A stretch of 8,831 nt of DNA. It comes from Chloroflexia bacterium. Its GTDB lineage: Bacteria > Chloroflexota > Chloroflexia > Thermomicrobiales > JALYUS01. The position numbers were made by a program, and so were the translations under genes. Shown one piece after another: positions 1 to 6,302 of the stretch (its first letter is position 1; every line of letters begins with the position of its first letter). Where the stretch lies: positions 1 to 8,831 of the forward strand of contig JAICIL010000189.1 in the NCBI GenBank assembly GCA_025924435.1, given 5' to 3'. Below the pieces are notes generated by a model. The model was not told the DNA's origin. It worked only from the letters and a program-made list of their open reading frames with translations, and did no database searches.

Positions 1-251
1 CCGCCGCGATCCTGCTCTTCATTCAGGCCTGGAACGAGTTCCTCTTCGCCCGCACCTTCATGACGCAGGAGAATAAGCTGACCGCGACAGTCGCCATCGC
101 CCAATTCACCGGCGCGGACGTCTCGTCGCAGTTCCCGTGGGGGCAGATCACGGCGGCGTCCATCATCGTCACCCTGCCGCTTGTCCTGCTCGTCCTGCTC
201 TTCCAGCGCCGCATCATCTCCGGCCTCACTGCCGGCGCGGTGAAGGGGTAG
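1..251 (+). CDS. Carbohydrate ABC transporter permease, MalG type (C-terminal part only)
   Basis: This is the last 82 codons of an inner-membrane permease of a sugar ABC importer (binding-protein-dependent transport family, MalG branch). The 5' end is outside the window, and the reading frame enters at base 3. Visible are the stretch [11 protein letters not shown] that follows the EAA loop in MalG proteins, a soluble loop ending in [10 protein letters not shown], a final hydrophobic membrane segment ([15 protein letters not shown]) and the typical C-terminal end [15 protein letters not shown]. The EAA motif, which docks the ATPase, would lie just upstream and cannot be seen. The partner permease and the solute-binding protein are expected upstream, as is usual for this family. 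The gene ends 7 bp before the convergent phosphoesterase gene, with only a weak 5-bp stem (251-255 with 266-270) at the junction and no convincing terminator. The family is secure; the sugar cannot be told. Confidence 0.93.
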   Translation, partial: AAILLFIQAWNEFLFARTFMTQENKLTATVAIAQFTGADVSSQFPWGQITAASIIVTLPLVLLVLLFQRRIISGLTAGAVKG

Positions 252-258
252 CCGCCAT

Positions 259-1374
259 TCAGTCAGCGGCAGTGATATCTTTGGGTACATCAGGGGTGAG
301 ATAGAGGCAGGAAGCGTCCACGAGCATATGGAGCGCATCGTCCGCGTTCCCCTCGACGACGGCTGCCGCCGCGAAGGTATGACCGCCGCCGCCGATTGCC
401 GCCGCGATCCGATCCACCGGCAACGGGCCGGAGGCGCGGAGGATGACGCGGGTGCGCGCATCGGGGAATTCGAGCAGCGCCGCGCCCATTTCCGCGCCCT
501 CGACGGTCGCGGCATGATCCGCGAAGCCGGGGGCGTCCTCGACGGCGAGACCATACCGCTTGAACTGGTCACGCGTCACGGTCATGACCGCTAAATGGCC
601 ATCACACGTCAACTGGATACCCTGCAATGCCTCACCAAGCAGGCGGATCTTCGCGACGGACGTGTTTTCATACATCTCCGCATAGAGCCGGCGTTCGTCC
701 GCACCATGTTCGGTGAGGTCGGCGACGATCCGGTGCGCCTCGGCGTTCGTGTTCGGGAAGCGGAACGAGGCGGTGTCCGTGACGATACCGAGATAGAGCC
801 ACCCCGCTTCCTCCGGCGTCACGCTGCGCGTGAGAAGCAGGATCAACTGGTAGGCGAGCACCGCCGTCGCCGTCGCCTGCGGATCAATGATAGGGATGTC
901 CACCGCGATCGCCGGATGAGGATGATGGTCGAGGCAGATAATCGTGCATTGCTTCGCCGCATGCCGCGCGGCAATCGTCATCCCCAGCGCGCCAACACGA
1001 TTCCAACCCGAACTCGTATCGAGGACGACCGCGACGTCCGCCTCCGGCAGCGGGTCATCCGCGCCGTAGACGTGCGCCCGCGCCGCCGCGTCTAGGTATT
1101 GGTACCGTTCGGGGACGGCGCAACCGAGCGCGATCGCTGCCGGGACGCCGATCCGATCCAATGCGGAGGCGAGCGCGAGCGCCGAGCCGAGGCCGTCCGC
1201 ATCCGCGCCGAGATGCGTGGTGATGAGGACCGCCGTTGCCTCACGCAGCCGTGCCACCGCCCGCCGCAACGCGACGCGGCGCGTCAGACCAATCGGCGAT
1301 CCGGCGCGGGCAGTCACACGGGCCTTCCCTCGTGGCGGCACAGACGGGTGATTATGATCATAGTGAGCATTCAT
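259..1374 (-). CDS. DHH/DHHA1 family phosphoesterase (NrnA-like oligoribonuclease / pAp phosphatase)
   Basis: This 371-residue cytoplasmic protein has the two-domain layout of NrnA. Members degrade nano-RNAs (or cyclic-dinucleotide-derived pNpN) to mononucleotides and often dephosphorylate pAp. The DHH domain shows the metal-binding motifs H54-x3-D58-A-D60-G, D119 in VLDTS, the D149-H150-H151 triad in CLDHHPHP, and D200 in GIVTDTASFRF. The C-terminal DHHA1 domain carries the substrate loop GGGGH (328-332), followed by TFAAAA where the family usually ends in AAG. The length exceeds the usual 310-330 residues because of an N-terminal extension that includes HYDHNHP. The ATG at 1374 has a poorly placed AGGG only one base away, whereas an in-frame GTG at 1317 has GAGGGAAGG five bases upstream and would give 352 residues, so the start is uncertain. 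It lies 144 bp downstream of the MFS gene on the same strand and has its own likely promoter. The family is secure; the exact substrate is inferred. Confidence 0.9.
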   Translation of the reverse strand: MNAHYDHNHPSVPPRGKARVTARAGSPIGLTRRVALRRAVARLREATAVLITTHLGADADGLGSALALASALDRIGVPAAIALGCAVPERYQYLDAAARAHVYGADDPLPEADVAVVLDTSSGWNRVGALGMTIAARHAAKQCTIICLDHHPHPAIAVDIPIIDPQATATAVLAYQLILLLTRSVTPEEAGWLYLGIVTDTASFRFPNTNAEAHRIVADLTEHGADERRLYAEMYENTSVAKIRLLGEALQGIQLTCDGHLAVMTVTRDQFKRYGLAVEDAPGFADHAATVEGAEMGAALLEFPDARTRVILRASGPLPVDRIAAAIGGGGHTFAAAAVVEGNADDALHMLVDASCLYLTPDVPKDITAAD

Positions 1375-1435
1375 GCCCTTCGCTACGCAACTGCCATGCC
1401 AGAAACGCCGGATAGAGACAAAAGACCGTGGCCCA

Positions 1436-1444
1436 AGTATATCA
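1436..1444 (-). promoter_or_regulatory. Extended -10 promoter element for the DHH phosphoesterase gene
   Basis: On the minus strand this reads TGATATACT, a good match to the extended -10 consensus TGnTATAAT. Transcription would start near 1430 and give a leader of about 55 nt before the ATG at 1374. No good -35 hexamer is visible at the expected distance, which is tolerated for extended -10 promoters. It also lets the gene be transcribed separately from the MFS gene upstream. Confidence 0.42.
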
Positions 1445-1455
1445 TGCCCCCAATG

Positions 1456-1513
1456 GGGAGTTCGGAGTTCGTTGTTCGGTGTTTGCGCGGGATTCTTCTG
1501 ACATCGAACTCCC
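1456..1513. repeat. Degenerate 7-nt tandem array with a 9-bp inverted copy
   Basis: Four successive heptamers start at 1459: AGTTCGG, AGTTCGT, TGTTCGG and TGTTTGC, each drifting from the one before. The left edge GGGAGTTCG (1456-1464) is perfectly repeated in inverse orientation as CGAACTCCC (1505-1513), separated by 40 bases. The right arm ends 5 bp from the stop of the MFS gene. The structure could fold in the RNA of the leftward genes, but there is no U-tract, so a terminator role is not supported. It resembles the heptamer-built inverted repeat at 2960-3023. Confidence 0.55.
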
Positions 1514-1518
1514 TGCCG

Positions 1519-2811
1519 TTAGGCCGTGCGGGGCGTGTCCGCTTTGGGAATGGGGCTGATGGCGATGTAACCGACGGCGAGCGTGAGGATCGCGGCGGCG
1601 CAGAAGAAGGTCGCGCGCGCCCCATAGCCCGCGGCGATCAGGCCACCGGCGAGGCCACCGAGCGGGATGTTGCACCAGGCGATCATACGGATCGCGGCGG
1701 AGGCGCGGCCAAGCAGGTGATCGGGGATCACCGCCTGCCGCAATGAGATTGAGGGGATATTGAGGAGCGTCACCGCCGCGCCCCAGAGGACGCCAATGCC
1801 CGCCATTACAGGCAAATTGCCCGTGAGCGCGAAGGCGAGCGGAAAGAGCGGCTGAAGGATCGTCGCGAGGAGGATCTGCCGCCCAAGCGGCAATTTCCGC
1901 GCGATTTTCCCGATGACAAGCGAGGCAAGGAACTGACCGACCGCCGTGCTGGCGAGAAAGAGACCTGTTTCGGCGGCGCTGAAATGTAACTCAATTCGGG
2001 CGCGGTAGACGAGGACGGCGAGGACGGCGCTCGTCGCGAGATTGCCGACCGCCGTGGCGACCGAGAGCGCGCGGATCAGCGGATGCCCCCAAACAAAGCG
2101 GATGCCCTCGCCCATCCGCTGCCAGAAGGTCCCTTCCTCCCGCCGCACGGTGGGCGCGCTGAAGGGGCGTTTGATCGTCACGAGCGAGATGACGGAAACG
2201 ACATACGAGACGGTGTCAATAACCATCGTACCCGGTGCCGTGAAGAGCGCGACGAGCGTGCCCGCCAGCGGCTGGCCGGAGAGTTCAGCGGCGCTGCGCG
2301 TCAGTTCCAGTTTGCCGTTCGCGTCCGCCAGTTGCCGTTTCTCGACGAGGTTCGGCAGGCAGGCAGTGTAGCCAACATCGAAAAAGATCGTGAAGAGGCG
2401 CATCAGCGCGGCCACGACGAATAACTGCACGAGCGTCAGGTAGCCCATGAAGTAGGCGACCGGGATACTGAAGACGAGCAGGCCGCGCGCCACATCGCAG
2501 ACGAGCATGATCGCGCGGCGGTTCCAGCGGTCCGCGATCACCCCGGCGGGGAGGGCGAAGATCAGATACGGGAGGAAACTGATCGCACTGAGCGCGCCGA
2601 CGGTGACCGCCGAGCGGTTGATGTCGAGCACCAGCCAGGGAAGGGCAAATTGGGTGATCTGCGTGCCAAACACGCTCAAGCTCTGCCCGCCCCAGAGTGT
2701 GACGAAATCGCGATTCCGCAGCAGCGATTCAGCGATGGGTGCCTGCTCCGGCGCGGCCTCTACCGGCTCGCTCGTTTCCCCTGATACCCTTGCCGGTGCA
2801 TCTGCTCCCAC
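1519..2811 (-). CDS. MFS transporter, MFS_3/EntS-like exporter family
   Basis: This 430-residue integral membrane protein has about twelve hydrophobic segments after a polar N-terminus of about 30 residues. It belongs to the proton-driven efflux branch that includes EntS-type exporters. The pattern LLRNRDFVTLWGGQSLSVFGTQITQFALPWLVL is typical of its first segment. The cytoplasmic loop between segments 2 and 3 has the MFS signature A as GVIADRWNRRA. A charged central loop (KRPFSAPTVRREEGTFWQRM) separates the two halves. It starts with GTG at 2811, supported by AGGGAG six bases upstream. A weak TACAAC (2847-2852, minus strand) may be the -10 element. The fpg gene ends 194 bp upstream, so this gene probably has its own transcript. 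The substrate cannot be inferred: family members move siderophores, macrolides or other small molecules, and no regulator or biosynthesis gene adjoins it. Confidence 0.9.
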   Translation of the reverse strand: MGADAPARVSGETSEPVEAAPEQAPIAESLLRNRDFVTLWGGQSLSVFGTQITQFALPWLVLDINRSAVTVGALSAISFLPYLIFALPAGVIADRWNRRAIMLVCDVARGLLVFSIPVAYFMGYLTLVQLFVVAALMRLFTIFFDVGYTACLPNLVEKRQLADANGKLELTRSAAELSGQPLAGTLVALFTAPGTMVIDTVSYVVSVISLVTIKRPFSAPTVRREEGTFWQRMGEGIRFVWGHPLIRALSVATAVGNLATSAVLAVLVYRARIELHFSAAETGLFLASTAVGQFLASLVIGKIARKLPLGRQILLATILQPLFPLAFALTGNLPVMAGIGVLWGAAVTLLNIPSISLRQAVIPDHLLGRASAAIRMIAWCNIPLGGLAGGLIAAGYGARATFFCAAAILTLAVGYIAISPIPKADTPRTA

Positions 2812-2959
2812 GTGCTACTCCCTTCGCGCGTCCCCACACGCTTCTTGTTGTAGCCTCCGCCATTGGAAAAAAGGAGCGATAGAGAGCTGGTTGATCTGAC
2901 GGTTTCTTCATTTTCGCACATCACTCGGCGGGAACGCAAAAGTGGACGGGAGGCAGGGA
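2812..2959. other. Gap between fpg and the MFS gene outside the repeat
   Basis: This region contains the ribosome binding site of the MFS gene (AGGGAG on the minus strand near 2818-2823) and a weak -10-like TACAAC at 2847-2852 (minus strand). A short run of A residues occurs near 2868. An open frame of 60 codons crosses it on the minus strand and runs into the MFS gene out of frame, but it shows no family features and is judged a chance frame. Confidence 0.3.
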
Positions 2960-3023
2960 GTCAGTAGTCAGTAGACGGTAGTCAGAGGGTTCGATCCCGT
3001 TCTGACTACCGTCTACTGACCAC
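2960..3023. repeat. Perfect 20-bp inverted repeat made of 7-nt units, overlapping the end of fpg
   Basis: The left side is four consecutive heptamers from 2960 to 2987: GTCAGTA, GTCAGTA, GACGGTA, GTCAGAG. The arm 2967-2986 is perfectly complementary to 3001-3020, where the reverse heptamers TACCGTC (3007-3013) and TACTGAC (3014-3020) are seen. The loop is 14 nt (2987-3000). The right arm encodes the last four residues (VSRR) and the TAG stop of fpg. A 20-bp stem would be very stable in the fpg mRNA and could protect its 3' end or slow the polymerase, but no U-tract follows it on the minus strand. Function is inference; the repeat itself is plain in the sequence. Confidence 0.85.
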
Positions 3024-3857
3024 TCGCTCCGGCTGGCACGTCGGGCACCAATGCGTGCTGCGACCGGCGAGACGCATCTGGGCGATCGTATCTTTGCCGC
3101 AGGTGAGGCAGGGCTGGCCGTGGCGATGATAGACGCGGAGAAATGCCAGATTACCGCCGGGATTGCCGTAGGCATCACGAAACCCTTCAGCGTCGAAGGT
3201 CGTGCCGTTATGCGCGACGCCGCCGGCGATCACCTCCTTAATGGCAACGGTCAGGCGGGCGATCTCCGCATCGGTGAGGGTGCCGACGGGCGTTTGCGGG
3301 TGGATTCCGGCACGGTGAAGCGATTCGTCCGCGTAGATATTGCCGAGGCCGGCGATCCGTCGCTGATCGAGCAGCGCGGCCTTCGTCGCCAGTCGCGGAG
3401 AGCGGCCGAGGGCCGCGCGCACCGCCGCCGCGTCGAGCGCGTCGTCCAGGGGCTCGTGGCCGAGGGCGGCGAGGCGGGCCGCCAGCCCCGCCGGGTCAAG
3501 CACCTCGACGGTGCCAAAGCGGCGCATATCGCCGAAGCGCAGTTCCGTTCCATTATCGAGGCGCAAGGCGACGCGATGGAAGCGGGCGGGCGGTTCGTCC
3601 GCCTGATTAACCGTCAGCGCGCCCGTCATCCGCAGATGGACGACGAGCGCGAGATCATCATCGAGATCGAGCATGAGGAACTTGGCCCGCCGCCGCACGG
3701 CATGGATGGCGCGCCCGGTGAGCGCGGCCTGCCACGCGGCCTGCCACGCCAGCCACGTCGGCTCCGTTTCAGGCGCACTGACGGCAACGATGCGGCGGCC
3801 GGGCAGCGCACGCTCCAGCCCCCGCCGGACGGTTTCTACTTCGGGAAGTTCAGGCAT
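3006..3857 (-). CDS. mutM: Formamidopyrimidine-DNA glycosylase (MutM/Fpg)
   Basis: This 283-residue base-excision repair enzyme removes 8-oxoguanine and formamidopyrimidines opposite C and cleaves the strand by beta,delta-elimination. It begins MPELPEVETVRRGLE, so Pro2 (Schiff-base nucleophile) and Glu3 are present. Also seen are the catalytic Lys59 in RRRAKFLM, the intercalating Met77 in HLRMTG, Arg112/Arg113-Phe114 in DMRRFG, Lys159, and the helix-two-turn-helix LLDQRRIAGLGNIYADE (162-178) with Asn173. The C-terminal zinc finger has C250-x2-C253, C271-x2-C274, with Arg266 in AGRSTHWCPTC. The reading frame stays open upstream to 4058, but the invariant MPELPE fixes the start at 3857. An AGGAGG lies about 12 bases before it, slightly far. 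Residues 280-283 and the stop come from the inverted repeat downstream. A perfect 12-bp tandem duplication (3724-3747) gives AWQAAWQA near residues 38-45. It is divergent from mutY, its partner in 8-oxoguanine repair. Confidence 0.97.
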   Translation of the reverse strand: MPELPEVETVRRGLERALPGRRIVAVSAPETEPTWLAWQAAWQAALTGRAIHAVRRRAKFLMLDLDDDLALVVHLRMTGALTVNQADEPPARFHRVALRLDNGTELRFGDMRRFGTVEVLDPAGLAARLAALGHEPLDDALDAAAVRAALGRSPRLATKAALLDQRRIAGLGNIYADESLHRAGIHPQTPVGTLTDAEIARLTVAIKEVIAGGVAHNGTTFDAEGFRDAYGNPGGNLAFLRVYHRHGQPCLTCGKDTIAQMRLAGRSTHWCPTCQPERVVSRR

Positions 3858-3886
3858 GATGCGGAAATACCTCCTGTGTATGCGAA

Positions 3887-3892
3887 AGTATA
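3887..3892 (-). promoter_or_regulatory. -10 element of fpg (TATACT)
   Basis: The minus strand reads TATACT here, one base from TATAAT. Transcription would begin near 3880 and give a leader of about 23 nt that contains AGGAGG (near 3869-3874), which fits the ATG at 3857. No good -35 is seen. It faces away from the mutY -10 element, 27 bp off, so the two promoters share DNA and may compete. Confidence 0.5.
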
Positions 3893-3919
3893 CCGCTGTT
3901 TCGCGGCTGCGGCGTGCGG

Positions 3920-3925
3920 TACAAT
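3920..3925 (+). promoter_or_regulatory. -10 element of mutY (TACAAT), implying a leaderless mRNA
   Basis: TACAAT is one base from the consensus TATAAT and ends six bases before the ATG at 3932. A start point at the usual distance of about seven bases falls on the A of that ATG. No Shine-Dalgarno sequence precedes the ATG. A weak TGTTTC sits 17 bp upstream (3897-3902) as the only -35 candidate. The layout points to a leaderless transcript and rules against the in-frame GTG at 3914, which lies upstream of the -10 element. Confidence 0.5.
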
Positions 3926-3931
3926 CGGCCC

Positions 3932-4876
3932 ATGAATGCCGATCCTTCCCCGCCGTCCGCACCCGATCTGACGTATCTTCCTCGTATCCAGCAGACGCTT
4001 CTCGACTGGTACGCCCGTGAAGGGCGAGACCTGCCGTGGCGGCGAACGCGCGACCCATACGCGATCCTAGTCTCTGAACTGATGTTGCAGCAAACGCAGG
4101 TGGATCGCGTCATCCCGAAATGGGAGGCGTGGCTGGCGCAATTTCCAACCATCGTCGCGCTTGCCGATGCGCCGACGAGTGCGGTCATTAAGGCATGGGC
4201 GGGGTTAGGCTACAACCGGCGCGCAATCGCCCTCCAGCGGCTGGCGCAGGCGGTTGTCGCGGTGCATGGCGGGCGCGTGCCGGACGATGTCCCGGAACTG
4301 AAGGCGCTCCCCGGCATCGGGCCATACACGGCGGGCGCGGTCGCCGCCTTCGCGCATAACCGCCCGGTGGCGATGGTGGATGTCAATATCCGCCGCCTGC
4401 TCTATCGCCTCTTTGTCGGTGCGGAGGTGCCGGAGTACCGCCTCTCCGAAGGCGAAATCTGGGCGCTGGCGCGCGCCGCCGTGCCGCCGGGCCGGAGCGC
4501 GGACTGGCATCAATCGCTGATGGACCTCGGCGCGACGATCTGCCGCCCTCGCCCGCTCTGCGAACGCTGCCCGGTGCGGGCATGGTGCCGCGCCGCGCCG
4601 GAGTGGGTGACGCTGCCGCCCGACGCGCCCCGCCCGACGAAGTCGCAGGGCAAATGGGAAGGCTCCAACCGCCAGTATCGCGGCCGCATCCTCCGCACGC
4701 TCGGCGCGCTGCCGCATGGCGACGCGCTGCCGCTGCCCCTGCTCGGCGCGCGGGTGCGCGAGGGATACACCGAGGCGGACGCGGCATGGCTCCTCGGCCT
4801 CGTCCGCGCCCTCGCACGCGATGGCCTCGCGCTGCTTTCCGGCGATGAGGGGGCATACACCGTCCGGCTGCCCTGA
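3932..4876 (+). CDS. mutY: A/G-specific adenine DNA glycosylase (MutY), short form
   Basis: This 314-residue glycosylase removes adenine misinserted opposite 8-oxoguanine. The helix-hairpin-helix domain is clear: RDLPWR (32-37), SELMLQQTQV (48-57) with catalytic Glu49, AWAGLGYNRRA (88-98), the hairpin ALPGIGPYTAGAV (125-137), and catalytic Asp150 in MVDVNIRRLL. The iron-sulfur loop uses C204, C210, C213 and C219. The first spacing is five residues where MutY and endonuclease III normally have six. The C-terminal part (about 95 residues, with KWEGSNRQYRGRI at 241-253) is shorter than the MutT-like domain of the E. coli protein and resembles the short form known in actinobacteria and some Chloroflexota. 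The start at 3932 is chosen because a -10 box sits just upstream. It is divergent from fpg with 74 bp between the start codons, and 106 bp precede the hydrolase gene downstream. Confidence 0.95.
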   Translation: MNADPSPPSAPDLTYLPRIQQTLLDWYAREGRDLPWRRTRDPYAILVSELMLQQTQVDRVIPKWEAWLAQFPTIVALADAPTSAVIKAWAGLGYNRRAIALQRLAQAVVAVHGGRVPDDVPELKALPGIGPYTAGAVAAFAHNRPVAMVDVNIRRLLYRLFVGAEVPEYRLSEGEIWALARAAVPPGRSADWHQSLMDLGATICRPRPLCERCPVRAWCRAAPEWVTLPPDAPRPTKSQGKWEGSNRQYRGRILRTLGALPHGDALPLPLLGARVREGYTEADAAWLLGLVRALARDGLALLSGDEGAYTVRLP

Positions 4877-4982
4877 AGAGGGTATCCGGCCATCCGATAT
4901 TTTCTGTCACACGCCGCGCCTGCCCGGTGTTACCATACGATGGAATGGCAGTTTCGGGGGCGTCTTGTACAGAGCAGAGACG

Positions 4983-6227
4983 ATGAGCAGACAACCGAGA
5001 GCGATGGCGCGCTATGGGCGGTGGCTCGTCGCGTGCATGTTCGTGATGCAGATGACCGTCTCAGTCGCGGCCAGGGTGCCGGAGCCGGTCGCGGACACAC
5101 CGGTCGCGGGGGATGACACCTTTCAGATCGGGCCAACGATGGTGAGCGATCCGACGGATGTATCCGTGATGGTGGACCGGGCGTACGGCCCGCTCGCCGA
5201 CGACGCGGGGCATCTCCGCGCCGATCTAATCGGCGAAAGCGTCGCGACGGAGAGTGCTCTCGAAGTCGCGCCGACGGATGGCGCGCCGCCGGTCTTTGCC
5301 GTCGCGGTGAATGGGGTCGCGGTGCGGGGATCATGGCAGCCGGCCGGACCTGTCAGCCGCGCCTACCGCCTGACTCTCCCAACGACGCAGATGCTCTTCC
5401 CGCAACCCGGCGATGCGAATCATGCGCTGATCCCTCGCGCCAACATTCTGACGTTCACCGGCGCGACGGCAGCACTGGACTGGTTGCGCCTCATCATACC
5501 CGGCACGCCGCCCGCGCTCTTGATGGCGGGAGCGGATCTATCCTGCGGCAGCCCCGGCCCCACCGATACGACGGAGACCTGGAACGATTGGGGGCGCTGG
5601 CTGACGGCGGATAGCATCCCGTATCGCGCCCCCGCGCGCGACGGGCGGCTGACCGTCGCGGAGCAACTCCCGGCACTGGACGACGGCTATTCCTTTCTCC
5701 GGCACGCCTACGGCCCCGACCGCCCCGGCCTCGCGCCGCGCGTCACGCTCGTCGGTTACAGCATGGGCGGTCTGGTGGCGCGGCTCTGGGCGTCCCAGCA
5801 CCCCGGCGTCGTGACGCATCTGCTAGAACTCGCCAGCCCGGACGCCGGGACGGACGCCGCGACCAATTTCTTCGCCATCTTTCTTTCCCCCTGCGCGAGC
5901 GGTGCGCTGCACGATCTGTCTCCCGCCTTCGTCTCCGCCTTCAATGCCCGTGTAGATCTCTCTCAGTACTGGAATCCGGACCCCGCCACGATGCATATCA
6001 CCACGGTCGCCGCCGTGCCGCCGACCGGCGATCATACCGATGGCGTCGTCGCGGAGGGAAGCGCGGACGCATTGCCCTACGCGACGCACCTGACGTGGAC
6101 ACCGGAGAGCGTGGACCGCTCGTTCTCACTCCATATCGCACTTCCCCACGCCCTGAGGGTCTATACCGACCTGCGCGACGCATCGCGATTCGCGTCGCCG
6201 CTGCCGGACGCGCGAACGGGGCAGTAA
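4983..6227 (+). CDS. Secreted alpha/beta-hydrolase, lipase/PGAP1-like
   Basis: This exported protein of 414 residues is probably a serine esterase or lipase. A basic n-region followed by WLVACMFVMQMTVSVAA forms a signal peptide. Residues about 40-165 look like a beta-rich N-terminal domain with no family I can name. The hydrolase fold follows: strand PALLMAGADL, then VTLVGYSMGGLVARL with the nucleophile Ser260 in G-Y-S-M-G-G, LLELASPDAGT as in lipase 'TPHxG' loops, DHTDGVV with Asp353 as likely acid, and His384 or His389 near the end as likely base. The first strand ends in AGADLSC instead of the common HG oxyanion motif. The open frame extends upstream to 4716 inside mutY, but that part is a shadow. 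ATG 4983 and ATG 5004 are both possible, with weak ribosome sites, and a TACGAT (4936-4941) may be the -10 element. Substrate unknown. Confidence 0.82.
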   Translation: MSRQPRAMARYGRWLVACMFVMQMTVSVAARVPEPVADTPVAGDDTFQIGPTMVSDPTDVSVMVDRAYGPLADDAGHLRADLIGESVATESALEVAPTDGAPPVFAVAVNGVAVRGSWQPAGPVSRAYRLTLPTTQMLFPQPGDANHALIPRANILTFTGATAALDWLRLIIPGTPPALLMAGADLSCGSPGPTDTTETWNDWGRWLTADSIPYRAPARDGRLTVAEQLPALDDGYSFLRHAYGPDRPGLAPRVTLVGYSMGGLVARLWASQHPGVVTHLLELASPDAGTDAATNFFAIFLSPCASGALHDLSPAFVSAFNARVDLSQYWNPDPATMHITTVAAVPPTGDHTDGVVAEGSADALPYATHLTWTPESVDRSFSLHIALPHALRVYTDLRDASRFASPLPDARTGQ

Positions 6228-6252
6228 CGAGACACGAAGCAGACGGAAAGAA

Positions 6253-6280
6253 AAGCGGCGGAGCAGGTGCCCCGCCGCTT
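6253..6280 (-). terminator. Rho-independent-like terminator of the IPATG surface-protein gene
   Basis: AAGCGGCGG (6253-6261) pairs perfectly with CCGCCGCTT (6272-6280) around a 10-nt loop. Read on the minus strand the stem is followed by TTTTCTTTCC, a U-rich tract, so it suits the leftward small gene that ends 23 bp before it. It also lies 25 bp after the stop of the rightward hydrolase gene, where the transcript would form the same stem but without a U-tract. Confidence 0.72.
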
Positions 6281-6302
6281 CGTCAGAACCGTGGATGCGC
6301 AA

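Noticed and set aside
251..270. 5-bp stem at the convergent stop codons
   Set aside because: GCCGC/GCGGC with a 10-nt loop and no T-run is too weak and too common in GC-rich DNA to call a terminator.
1099..1746. 215-codon plus-strand frame across the gap between the phosphoesterase and MFS genes
   Set aside because: It overlaps both real minus-strand genes and its translation is Arg/Gly/Asp-rich low complexity without a motif.
2985..3000. GGGTTCGATCCC resembles the T-arm of a tRNA
   Set aside because: It is the loop of the heptamer inverted repeat. No acceptor, D or anticodon arm is found around it.
2960..3023. CRISPR-like or classical terminator reading of the inverted repeat
   Set aside because: The units are 7 nt without spacers, so it is not a CRISPR. 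No U-tract follows the stem on the fpg strand, so a Rho-independent terminator is not supported.
3051..3935. 294-codon open frame on the plus strand
   Set aside because: It is antisense to fpg, whose catalytic motifs are intact. The Arg- and Glu-rich translation shows no family and is a GC-codon shadow.
3858..4058. Upstream extension of fpg to 4058
   Set aside because: Fpg needs the exact N-terminus MPELPE because Pro2 is the nucleophile, so an extension of 67 residues would inactivate it. It would also overlap mutY.
4716..4982. Upstream extension of the secreted hydrolase into mutY
   Set aside because: The extra part overlaps the mutY coding region out of frame and would bury the signal peptide inside the protein.
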